NCBI GenBank assembly: GCA_030151005.1
Contig: JASLES010000235.1
Span: 1 to 5,328 of the forward strand
Reading direction: 5' to 3'
DNA: 5,328 nucleotides
From: Silvimonas sp.
Lineage (GTDB): Bacteria > Pseudomonadota > Gammaproteobacteria > Burkholderiales > Chitinibacteraceae
Below the pieces are notes generated by a model. It was not told the DNA's origin, ran no database searches, and was given only the letters and a program-made list of their open reading frames with translations. Positions 1-5,296 of the stretch are shown here, one piece after another. The translations under genes were made by a program, and so were the position numbers. How positions within the stretch are numbered: position 1 is the stretch's first letter; each line of letters opens with the position of its first letter.

Positions 1-10
1 CCAAACCAAG

Positions 11-16
11 TATAAT
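11..16 (+). promoter_or_regulatory. valS promoter, -10 box
   Basis: TATAAT, a perfect sigma-70 -10 hexamer, lies 36 nt before the valS start codon. Transcription would begin near position 23-25, giving a leader of only about 30 nt. The matching -35 box would lie before the window begins, so it cannot be checked. The short leader is pyrimidine-rich and has no T-box-like structure or clear Shine-Dalgarno sequence. Confidence 0.5.
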
Positions 17-52
17 TCCCGGTTTTGCATCGCAACCCTGGTTCCTTCTCCC

Positions 53-2842
53 ATGAGCACTGCACTCGAACAACTGGCCAAGAGCTTTGAGCCGGCCGCC
101 ATTGAGGCCAGCTGGTACCCGCGCTGGGAATCCGCCAACTATTTTTCACCCAGCATGGACGTGAACGCCCAGTCGTTCTGCATCCAGTTGCCGCCGCCCA
201 ATGTGACCGGGACGCTGCACATGGGTCACGCGTTCAATCAGACCATCATGGATGGCCTGACCCGTTATCACCGCATGAAGGGTGAAAATACGCTGTGGCT
301 GCCAGGCACCGATCACGCCGGTATCGCCACGCAGATCGTGGTAGAGCGCCAGCTGGATGCGCAAGGCGTGTCGCGCCATGACCTGGGTCGTCCGGCCTTT
401 ATCGAGAAAGTGTGGGAGTGGAAGAAACAATCCGGCGACATCATAACCGGCCAGATGCGCCGCATGGGTGCGTCGGTGGACTGGAGTCGCGAATACTTCA
501 CCATGGACGACAAGATGTCCTCCGTGGTTACCGAAGTGTTCGTGCGACTGTTTGAAGAAGGCCTCATCTACCGCGGCAAGCGTCTGGTGAACTGGGATCC
601 GGTACTGGGCACGGCCGTGTCCAACCTGGAAGTCATCTCCGAAGAAGAAGACGGCAATCTGTGGCATATCCGTTATCCGCTGGTTGAGGCAGATACCAAA
701 ACCGGTCTGACCCACTTGACCGTCGCCACCACCCGCCCGGAAACCATGCTGGGTGACGTCGCCGTGATGGTTCACCCGGAAGACGAGCGCTACCAGCATC
801 TGATTGGCAAAATGGTCAAACTGCCGCTGTGCGACCGTGAATTGCCGATCATTGCCGATGATTACGTCGACAAGGAATTTGGTACTGGCGTGGTCAAAGT
901 GACCCCGGCGCACGACTTCAACGATTACGCCGTGGGCCAGCGCCACAATCTGCCGCAGATTTCCATCCTCACCCTGGATGCAAAAATCAACGATGCCGCA
1001 CCGGCTGCCTATCAGGGCATGGAGCGCTTTGCCGCTCGCAAACAGGTCGTCGCCGATCTGGACGCGCAAGGCTTCCTGGTTGAGGTGAAGAAACACAAGC
1101 TGATGGTGCCGCGTGGCGATCGTACCGGCACGGTCATTGAGCCCATGCTGACCGACCAGTGGTTTGTCGCCATGAGCAAGCCAGATGCTACCGGCAAGAG
1201 CATCACGCAAAAAGCGCTGGATGTCGTCGACAACGGCGAAGTGCAGTTTGTGCCGGGCGACTGGGTCAACACGTATCAAGCGTGGCTGAAGAACATTGAA
1301 GACTGGTGTATCAGCCGCCAGCTGTGGTGGGGGCATCAAATCCCCGCCTGGTACGATGCCGACGGCAAGGTGTACGTTGCCCGTACCGAAGCCGAAGCGC
1401 TGCAAAAGTCGGGCGGCAAGCCGCTGACGCGCGATAACGACGTGCTGGATACGTGGTTCAGTTCTGGCCTTGTACCGTTTTCCTCGCTGGGCTGGCCGAA
1501 CGAAACCGCCGAACTGAAGGCCTTCATGCCTTCGTCCGTGTTGGTGACGGGTTACGACATCATCTTCTTCTGGGTTGCCCGGATGATCATGTTCAGCACG
1601 CATCTGACCGGCAAAGTGCCGTTCAAGCAGGTGTACGTACATGGTCTGGTGCGCGATGGCGAAGGCAAGAAGATGTCCAAGTCTGAAGGCAATGTGCTCG
1701 ACCCGGTCGACCTGATTGATGGCATCGCGCTGGAACCGCTGCTGGAAAAACGCACCTCTGGCCTGCGCCGGCCGGAAAAAGCCCCGCAAGTGGCCGCCAA
1801 GACCGAGAAAGAATTCCCCAACGGCATTCCAGCCTATGGTGTCGATGCCCTGCGCTTTACCTTTGCCAGCCTTGCCAGCCTGGGCCGCTCTATCAACTTT
1901 GACCAGAAGCGCTGCGAGGGTTATCGCAACTTCTGCAACAAGCTGTGGAACGCCACCCGCTTTGTGCTGATGAATGTCGAAGGCAAGGATTGCGGGCTGG
2001 AAGACAACGCCGAACTGGACTTCGGCTTTGCCGACCGCTGGATCATCAGCAAGCTGCAGGAAGCCGAAAAGAACATCACCCTGGCGCTGGACACGCTGCG
2101 TTTTGACCTGGGTGCGCAAGCCATTTACGAGTATGTCTGGAACGAGTACTGCGACTGGTACATCGAACTGGCCAAGGTCTCCGTGCAGAACGGCACGCCG
2201 GCCCAGCAACGCGCCACGCGCCGTACGCTGATCCGCGTGCTGGAAGTGATTCTGCGTCTGGCCCACCCGATCATGCCGTTCATTACGGAAGAACTGTGGC
2301 AGACCGTGGCACCGCTGGCGGGCCGCAAGACCACTGACTCGATCATGGTTGCGGCCTGGCCGGTGGCGGACGAGAGCAAGATTGATCCTGCTGCCATTGC
2401 CGAAGTGGAAGAACTCAAGGCGCTGGCTTTTGCCGCACGGAACCTGCGCGGCGAGATGGGTCTGTCTCCGGCTCAGAAGGCCCCGTTATTCCTGGAAGGC
2501 GACGCGTCGCTGGCCAAGTTCGGCCCTTACCTGGTGCCGCTGTGCAAGCTGACTGAAGTCAACGTACTGGCCAAGTTGCCAGAGGACGACGCGCCCGTTG
2601 CGGTTGCAGGCACCACACGTCTGATGCTCAAGGTAGAAATCGACAAGGCGGCCGAGACTGCGCGTCTGCAAAAAGAAATTGCCAAGACCGCAGAGGGCGT
2701 GGAGCGCGTGAAATCCAAGCTGGAAAAACCGGGCTACGTCGACAAGGCCCCGGCACATCTGGTCGAGAAAGATCGCGCCCAGATTGCTGAACTGGAAGGC
2801 AAGCTAGCGCAACTGACCGCGCAACTGGCCAAGCTGGCCTGA
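53..2842 (+). CDS. valS: Valyl-tRNA synthetase (ValRS, EC 6.1.1.9)
   Basis: Cytoplasmic class Ia aminoacyl-tRNA synthetase that charges tRNA-Val with valine using ATP and hydrolyses mischarged Thr-tRNA-Val. The 929 residues are close to the 951 of E. coli ValRS, so the gene is complete. Visible landmarks in order: the HIGH signature as HMGH at residues 56-59 after PPPNVTGTL; the CP1 editing domain with TTRPETMLGD near 226-235 and AHDFNDY near 286-292; WCISRQLWWGH at 418-428; DTWFSSG at 466-472; the KMSKS loop at 540-544; a helical anticodon-binding domain from about 660 to 810; and the C-terminal coiled-coil arm (about 861-929, rich in Lys, Glu, Ala and Leu) typical of ValRS. No other in-frame ATG, GTG or TTG lies between the -10 box and this ATG, although no good Shine-Dalgarno precedes it. 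It is apparently monocistronic, with a terminator 19 nt after the stop. Nothing in the catalytic motifs is unusual. Confidence 0.98.
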   Translation: MSTALEQLAKSFEPAAIEASWYPRWESANYFSPSMDVNAQSFCIQLPPPNVTGTLHMGHAFNQTIMDGLTRYHRMKGENTLWLPGTDHAGIATQIVVERQLDAQGVSRHDLGRPAFIEKVWEWKKQSGDIITGQMRRMGASVDWSREYFTMDDKMSSVVTEVFVRLFEEGLIYRGKRLVNWDPVLGTAVSNLEVISEEEDGNLWHIRYPLVEADTKTGLTHLTVATTRPETMLGDVAVMVHPEDERYQHLIGKMVKLPLCDRELPIIADDYVDKEFGTGVVKVTPAHDFNDYAVGQRHNLPQISILTLDAKINDAAPAAYQGMERFAARKQVVADLDAQGFLVEVKKHKLMVPRGDRTGTVIEPMLTDQWFVAMSKPDATGKSITQKALDVVDNGEVQFVPGDWVNTYQAWLKNIEDWCISRQLWWGHQIPAWYDADGKVYVARTEAEALQKSGGKPLTRDNDVLDTWFSSGLVPFSSLGWPNETAELKAFMPSSVLVTGYDIIFFWVARMIMFSTHLTGKVPFKQVYVHGLVRDGEGKKMSKSEGNVLDPVDLIDGIALEPLLEKRTSGLRRPEKAPQVAAKTEKEFPNGIPAYGVDALRFTFASLASLGRSINFDQKRCEGYRNFCNKLWNATRFVLMNVEGKDCGLEDNAELDFGFADRWIISKLQEAEKNITLALDTLRFDLGAQAIYEYVWNEYCDWYIELAKVSVQNGTPAQQRATRRTLIRVLEVILRLAHPIMPFITEELWQTVAPLAGRKTTDSIMVAAWPVADESKIDPAAIAEVEELKALAFAARNLRGEMGLSPAQKAPLFLEGDASLAKFGPYLVPLCKLTEVNVLAKLPEDDAPVAVAGTTRLMLKVEIDKAAETARLQKEIAKTAEGVERVKSKLEKPGYVDKAPAHLVEKDRAQIAELEGKLAQLTAQLAKLA

Positions 2843-2860
2843 TTGCCTGGCAAGCGCCAT

Positions 2861-2901
2861 AAAAAAGCCCGCCCGGATCACTCCGGCGGGCTTTTTGTTT
2901 T
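2861..2901. terminator. Bidirectional intrinsic terminator between convergent genes
   Basis: A 12-bp stem (AAAAAGCCCGCC at 2862-2873 with GGCGGGCTTTTT at 2885-2896) is extended past a single bulged C by three more pairs (GGA/TCC) around a TCAC loop. A T-rich run follows on the plus strand, and the A-run at 2861-2866 gives a T-run on the minus strand. It can therefore end transcripts of both valS and the convergent minus-strand gene that stops at 2918. Confidence 0.93.
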
Positions 2902-2917
2902 ACCAGGTAGTCCGGGC

Positions 2918-3325
2918 TTAGTTCAGCGGAATACTGGCAGAGATATCCAGCCATGCACCCGGCTGGGCGACCGGCACAGCGACGTTGGCGGCAACGACGG
3001 GTACGCGGGCTTCATAGGCACGGCCTTGATACCAGACCCATTGACCTGGCTGGTAGACATAGCCCGGACGCCAATCCACAAAGTGGTGATGACGGCTTTC
3101 AGCCCAATGATCCCAGCGGCCACGATCATGCCAGCGCGGGTCATCGTGATAACGCGGCGGCGGGCCGCGATGGTCATCTTTGTACCAGCCTTCGTGGCGG
3201 CCATGATCGTGGTGGTCGTCATGCCAATGATCATCATCGTGGTCATGGGCCAGGGCGGCACCGACGCTGCCCACCATCAGCAACGCCAGCAATGTATTCA
3301 TCAGGGTACGAGTGCGGGGCTTCAT
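2918..3325 (-). CDS. Exported His/Asp-rich protein with CBM5/12-like C-terminal module (paralogue 1)
   Basis: Unnamed 135-residue protein, presumably periplasmic or secreted. Residues 1-26 form a Sec signal peptide (basic MKPRTR, hydrophobic core, ALA cleavage site). Residues 27-81 are low complexity with about 15 His and 13 Asp, which suggests binding of divalent metals such as Ni, Cu, Zn or Co. If cleaved after Ala26, the mature chain begins His-Asp-His, which fits an amino-terminal Cu/Ni (ATCUN-type) site. Residues 85-128 have Y91, G94, V97, Y99, G101 and Y104 in the spacing of chitin-binding CBM5/12 modules, followed by PGAWLDI and a terminal IPLN. The aromatic pair usual in CBM5/12 (AKWWT) is not seen, so sugar binding is uncertain. 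The start is supported by AAGGAG 8 nt upstream (3334-3339). It is the last of three tandem paralogues and the most diverged in the module. Gene reality is near certain; function is inferred. Confidence 0.88.
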   Translation of the reverse strand: MKPRTRTLMNTLLALLMVGSVGAALAHDHDDDHWHDDHHDHGRHEGWYKDDHRGPPPRYHDDPRWHDRGRWDHWAESRHHHFVDWRPGYVYQPGQWVWYQGRAYEARVPVVAANVAVPVAQPGAWLDISASIPLN

Positions 3326-3387
3326 GGATGTATCTCCTTGTCTGTCTTGTCCATGAACGCATCGTGCCCGGCTTTGCCTGGCTCTTC

Positions 3388-3403
3388 TGTTAGCAAGTTA
3401 ACA
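3388..3403. promoter_or_regulatory. Imperfect palindrome upstream of paralogue 1, candidate operator
   Basis: TGTTAGC-AA-GTTAACA is a 16-bp inverted repeat with 6 of 7 arm positions paired. It lies 63 nt upstream of the minus-strand start at 3325. On the minus strand it also reads as a near direct repeat, TTGTTAAC followed by TTGCTAAC. Its location in the 185-nt gap that must hold this gene's promoter makes a regulator site plausible. No regulator family can be assigned, and the -10/-35 elements here are too weak to call. Confidence 0.3.
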
Positions 3404-3510
3404 ATTTGTACCGATCGTTACGAGAGGCGACAGTAGCGTCACTGATTTGCATCCTCAATTTCGATACTGGTCATGACTGCGATCGCCGCCGCCCGGTTTG
3501 GCACCCGGCG

Positions 3511-3547
3511 ATCAAAAAACGGCAGCCCAAGGCTGCCGTTTTTTGAT
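3511..3547. terminator. Perfect 17-bp hairpin terminator after paralogue 2
   Basis: The arms ATCAAAAAACGGCAGCC (3511-3527) and GGCTGCCGTTTTTTGAT (3531-3547) are exact reverse complements around a CAA loop. The GC core with flanking A6/T6 runs is a textbook intrinsic terminator that works on either strand. It begins 23 nt after the stop codon of the minus-strand gene at 3571-3969, which it evidently terminates, isolating it from the next gene at 3325. Confidence 0.93.
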
Positions 3548-3570
3548 GGTGCGGTATTGCTCTGCGCTGG

Positions 3571-3969
3571 TCAGTTCAGCGGGAAACTGGCGGTGATGTC
3601 CACCCACAGACCCGGTGTCGGCGCCATGCGCACTTCCGTTTCGGTCAAGGGGCGGGCTGGCTCCCAGGCGCGGCCGTTGTACCAGACATACTGGCCCGGC
3701 TGGTAACGGTAGCCGGTGCGCCAGTCGTCAAAGTAACGCCCCTTCAGGTGGCCGGCGTGGGCACGGCGCCAATCATCGCGCGAGGCCCAGTGACGCTGGG
3801 ATGGTGGCGGCGGTGGGCGATGACCATGATCGTCATGATGACCGTGGTCATCGTAATGTTGTGGCGGGTGGTCCTGGCCATGATCGTGATGATCGTCATC
3901 TGCCATGGCAGCAGAACCCATCAGCAAGCTGGCAGCAGCAACCAGCGGAATCAGCACTTTCCTGTTCAT
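3571..3969 (-). CDS. Exported His/Asp-rich protein with CBM5/12-like C-terminal module (paralogue 2)
   Basis: Unnamed 132-residue exported protein. Residues 1-23 are a signal peptide (MNRK, hydrophobic stretch, AMA cleavage site), so the mature chain starts DDDHHDHG. Residues 24-51 contain 10 His and many Asp and look metal-binding; a PPPPP stretch follows at 52-56. From about residue 60 the sequence aligns closely with paralogue 3: RDDWRRAH, HLKGRYFDDW, then the module with Y89, G92, V95, Y97, G99 and W102, then PGLWVDIT and terminal FPLN. The spacing is that of CBM5/12 chitin-binding modules without the usual AKWWT aromatic pair. AAAGGAG 7 nt upstream (3977-3983) supports the start. It has its own upstream region of 127 nt and a strong terminator downstream. 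The gene is secure; the metal- and glycan-related role is inference from composition and motif spacing. Confidence 0.88.
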   Translation of the reverse strand: MNRKVLIPLVAAASLLMGSAAMADDDHHDHGQDHPPQHYDDHGHHDDHGHRPPPPPSQRHWASRDDWRRAHAGHLKGRYFDDWRTGYRYQPGQYVWYNGRAWEPARPLTETEVRMAPTPGLWVDITASFPLN

Positions 3970-4026
3970 GTTGTTTCTCCTTTATTGTCCTGGGTGCTTG
4001 CGCACCATCTCATTTTTACGCCAGTT

Positions 4027-4054
4027 AAATTACGCGAAGATATGAGGTGGTCAA
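4027..4054 (-). promoter_or_regulatory. Possible promoter of paralogue 2
   Basis: On the minus strand TTGACC (4054-4049, 5 of 6 to the -35 consensus) is separated by 16 bp from TAATTT (4032-4027, 3 of 6 to the -10). A transcript would start near 4020, giving a leader of about 50 nt. The weak -10 makes this tentative. Two GCGTAA copies 14 bp apart (4030-4035 and 4016-4021, minus strand) overlap or follow it and could be half-sites for a regulator. Confidence 0.28.
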
Positions 4055-4096
4055 CAGTTCGACCGGTGTTATTACCACCCTGGCCCGCTCGCCACT

Positions 4097-4507
4097 TCAA
4101 TTGAGTGGAATACGTGCGGTGATATCCAGCCAGAGCCCCGGTGATTGCAACGGCGTCAGGCCAATTTCGGTGGACAACAAAGGCCGGCGAGGTTCCCACA
4201 CGCGCCCCTGATACCAGACCCACTGGCCTGGGCGGTAGTAATAGCTGCGATGCCAATCATCAAAATAACGCCCCCGCAGATGCCGGCTATGCGCATGGCG
4301 CCACTGGTCCCTGCTATGCCAGTAAGGCGGTGGGCGATATGCTGGAGGTGGGGGCGGACGGTGCGCATGTGCCGGTGGGCGGGCATGTGGAGGGCGCGGG
4401 GCCGGCTTGGTGCTGCCGTGCTGATGGCGCTCATCGGCGTGTGCCAGCGCGGCAAAGCCACTCAAGGCGAGTGCCAGAACGCCATACCGCAGCGAGGTGC
4501 GAAACAT
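4097..4507 (-). CDS. Exported His/Pro-rich protein with CBM5/12-like C-terminal module (paralogue 3)
   Basis: Unnamed 136-residue exported protein, transcribed first of the three paralogues. The signal peptide covers about residues 1-24 (MFRTSLR, hydrophobic core, AHA site; cleavage after ALA at 22 is also possible). Unlike its two relatives, its linker (about 28-63) is Pro/Arg/His-rich with almost no acidic residues: an extended PP-repeat segment with scattered His. From residue 63 it matches paralogue 2 closely: HSRDQWRHAH, HLRGRYFDDW, then Y91, G94, V97, Y99, G101 and W104, PGLWLDIT, and terminal IPLN. AGGAG 9 nt upstream (4517-4521) fits this start. No convincing terminator lies in the 127 nt before paralogue 2, so read-through into it is possible. 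Function is unknown; a structural or metal-associated envelope protein is the best guess. Confidence 0.86.
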   Translation of the reverse strand: MFRTSLRYGVLALALSGFAALAHADERHQHGSTKPAPRPPHARPPAHAHRPPPPPAYRPPPYWHSRDQWRHAHSRHLRGRYFDDWHRSYYYRPGQWVWYQGRVWEPRRPLLSTEIGLTPLQSPGLWLDITARIPLN

Positions 4508-4598
4508 TAAGGCGGGCTCCTGTGGTTTTATGGGTATGCAGGATAGGTCCGTCTCAAGCTCAAAAGTTCTGGTAGCAATGATCAGATTGGCAAATTAC

Positions 4599-4635
4599 CA
4601 GTCTGGCACTTTCCAGAAGGGAAAGCGCCAGACTG
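4599..4635 (-). terminator. 16-bp hairpin after the rhodanese gene, probable terminator
   Basis: CAGTCTGGCACTTTCC (4599-4614) and GGAAAGCGCCAGACTG (4620-4635) pair around a 5-nt AGAAG loop. The single A/C mismatch in the plus-strand reading becomes a G-U wobble in the minus-strand RNA, so the stem is continuous only in that transcript. It starts 9 nt after the rhodanese stop codon. The sequence after it on the minus strand (GTAATTTG) is a poor T-tract, so termination may be partial, or the hairpin may act mainly as an RNA 3'-end stabiliser. Confidence 0.6.
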
Positions 4636-4644
4636 ACACAAGAC

Positions 4645-5037
4645 TCAACAGGCACAGGTCAACTTGTTCGACTCAGTAGCGCTCTCCCCTTCTGTGGCGT
4701 AGCCATCCCGTTTGAACCAGTCCAGGCCTCCCATCAATTCTTTAACCTGAAAACCCAGCCGTACCAGGTTCAGCGCACCTTTGGTCGAGGCGTTGCAGCC
4801 AATGCCATCGCAGTAGGTCACGTACAGCACGTCACGCGCCAGGTGGGCGGTACTGGTTTCGGTCATGGCGCGATGCGGCAAGTTGATTGCGCCGGGAATG
4901 TGCTCTTGCAAAAACGCCTCTGGTTTGCGGGCATCCAGAACCACCACCGGCCGGCCCGTGCCCAGCATATACATCAAGTCCGCAGCGTCGATCTCGTATT
5001 GCAGCTTGTATTCGTAATGTGCGATTTGCTCGTTCAT
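4645..5037 (-). CDS. Single-domain rhodanese-like sulfurtransferase
   Basis: 130-residue cytoplasmic protein with one rhodanese domain; these transfer sulfane sulfur to thiol acceptors through a cysteine persulfide. Visible features (this start): VVVLDARKPEAFLQEHIPGAINLPH at about 31-55, matching the classic LDARxxxxFxxxHIPGAIN block; VTYCDGIGCNAS with catalytic Cys76; then LGFQVKELMGGLDWFKRDGY, the usual GGxxxW end of the domain. The active loop is CDGIGCN rather than CxxGxR, a variant seen in rhodaneses of the CWGPGCNG type, and carries a second Cys81. The C-terminus ends LTCAC, adding Cys128 and Cys130. I prefer ATG at 5037 because GGAG (5044-5047) sits 6 nt before it; an in-frame ATG at 5043 touches the GGAG and would add Met-Ala. 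It lies 10 nt after the DUF2917 gene and is almost certainly co-transcribed with it. The physiological acceptor is unknown. Confidence 0.92.
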   Translation of the reverse strand: MNEQIAHYEYKLQYEIDAADLMYMLGTGRPVVVLDARKPEAFLQEHIPGAINLPHRAMTETSTAHLARDVLYVTYCDGIGCNASTKGALNLVRLGFQVKELMGGLDWFKRDGYATEGESATESNKLTCAC

Positions 5038-5043
5038 GGCCAT

Positions 5044-5047
5044 CTCC
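5044..5047 (-). promoter_or_regulatory. Ribosome binding site of the rhodanese gene
   Basis: On the minus strand TGA-GGAG-ATGGCC-ATG: the GGAG directly follows the stop codon of the upstream gene (5048-5050) and lies 6 nt before the ATG at 5037. This spacing favours the second of two in-frame ATGs. The stop/Shine-Dalgarno contact suggests translational coupling of the two genes. Confidence 0.7.
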
Positions 5048-5296
5048 TCAGCTCACCATAAGTACATCATTGGGGGATGATGCCCTCGCGCGCTCTAACA
5101 CCAGATCTGTAGCGCCAATGGCCTCGATCACGGCCACACCAGCGATGCGGTAACACTGTCCAGTCTCCAGAATCAGGTCTTTGCCATGGGCATCCGTCAG
5201 CCACGCCTTGCCACAGGCGATACGCACACTACGATCACGAATACACAGGACTTGCGCATTGTATAAACGTAACGGTAAACCGTGAGCTGGCTTCAT
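5048..5296 (-). CDS. DUF2917-like small protein
   Basis: 82-residue protein with no signal peptide or membrane segment. It resembles DUF2917 proteins: a short beta-rich domain with a pattern like L-x5-IxxGxxWLT at about residues 19-34, then a turn (DAHGKDLILETGQCYRI, 35-51) and a hydrophobic strand pair (VAVIEAIGATDLVLERA, 54-70), suggesting a small cupin-like beta-barrel. It has three Cys (18, 28, 48) but no clear metal-binding set. The biochemical role of DUF2917 is not known to me. GAAGGA (5305-5310) 8 nt upstream supports this start; another ATG at 5303 is out of frame. It is the first gene of an operon with the rhodanese that starts 10 nt after its stop. Its promoter is probably beyond the window end, since only 32 nt of upstream sequence are visible. 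Family assignment is by motif recall, not a search. Confidence 0.8.
   Translation of the reverse strand: MKPAHGLPLRLYNAQVLCIRDRSVRIACGKAWLTDAHGKDLILETGQCYRIAGVAVIEAIGATDLVLERARASSPNDVLMVS

Larger units (their letters stand above)
2918..4507 (-). repeat. Tandem array of three paralogous genes
   Basis: Three same-strand genes of 132-136 codons share signal peptide, low-complexity segment and C-terminal module. Homology reaches the DNA at the 3' coding ends: GTTCAGCGGRAWACTGGC on the plus strand at 2921 and 3574, and a related stretch at 4100. They arose by duplication. Copies 2 and 3 are closest in the module (RGRYFDDW-type sequence), while copy 1 is more diverged there but shares the His/Asp segment type with copy 2. 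Confidence 0.85.

Noticed and set aside
1716..1970. Segment after KMSKS in ValRS (ALEPLLEKRTSGLRRPEKAP...) as a possible insertion
   Set aside because: E. coli ValRS has a comparable segment in the same place (LPELLEKRTGN...), so it is a normal part of the family.
146..2266. 706-codon open frame on the minus strand, antisense to valS
   Set aside because: It lies wholly opposite the conserved valS coding sequence. Its translation is a shadow rich in His, Gln, Arg and Gly with no recognisable domain. Long antisense frames are common opposite GC-rich codons.
2843..3436. Plus-strand open frame directly after valS, 197 codons
   Set aside because: It runs through the valS terminator, lacks a ribosome binding site and normal start, and is antisense to the well-supported paralogue 1.
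4066..4080. GGTGTTATTACCACC as a terminator for paralogue 3
   Set aside because: Only four base pairs form and no T-run follows on the minus strand.
2918..4507. Annotation of the three paralogues as RcnB family nickel/cobalt homeostasis proteins
   Set aside because: They share small size, signal peptide and His-rich character, but I do not see the RcnB C-terminal pattern (Y..PP.GY.W-type). The module instead follows CBM5/12 spacing. A profile search against PF11776 would settle it.
4141..4575. Plus-strand open frames opposite paralogue 3
   Set aside because: They are antisense shadows of a gene with signal peptide, ribosome binding site and two homologous neighbours. They show no domain of their own.
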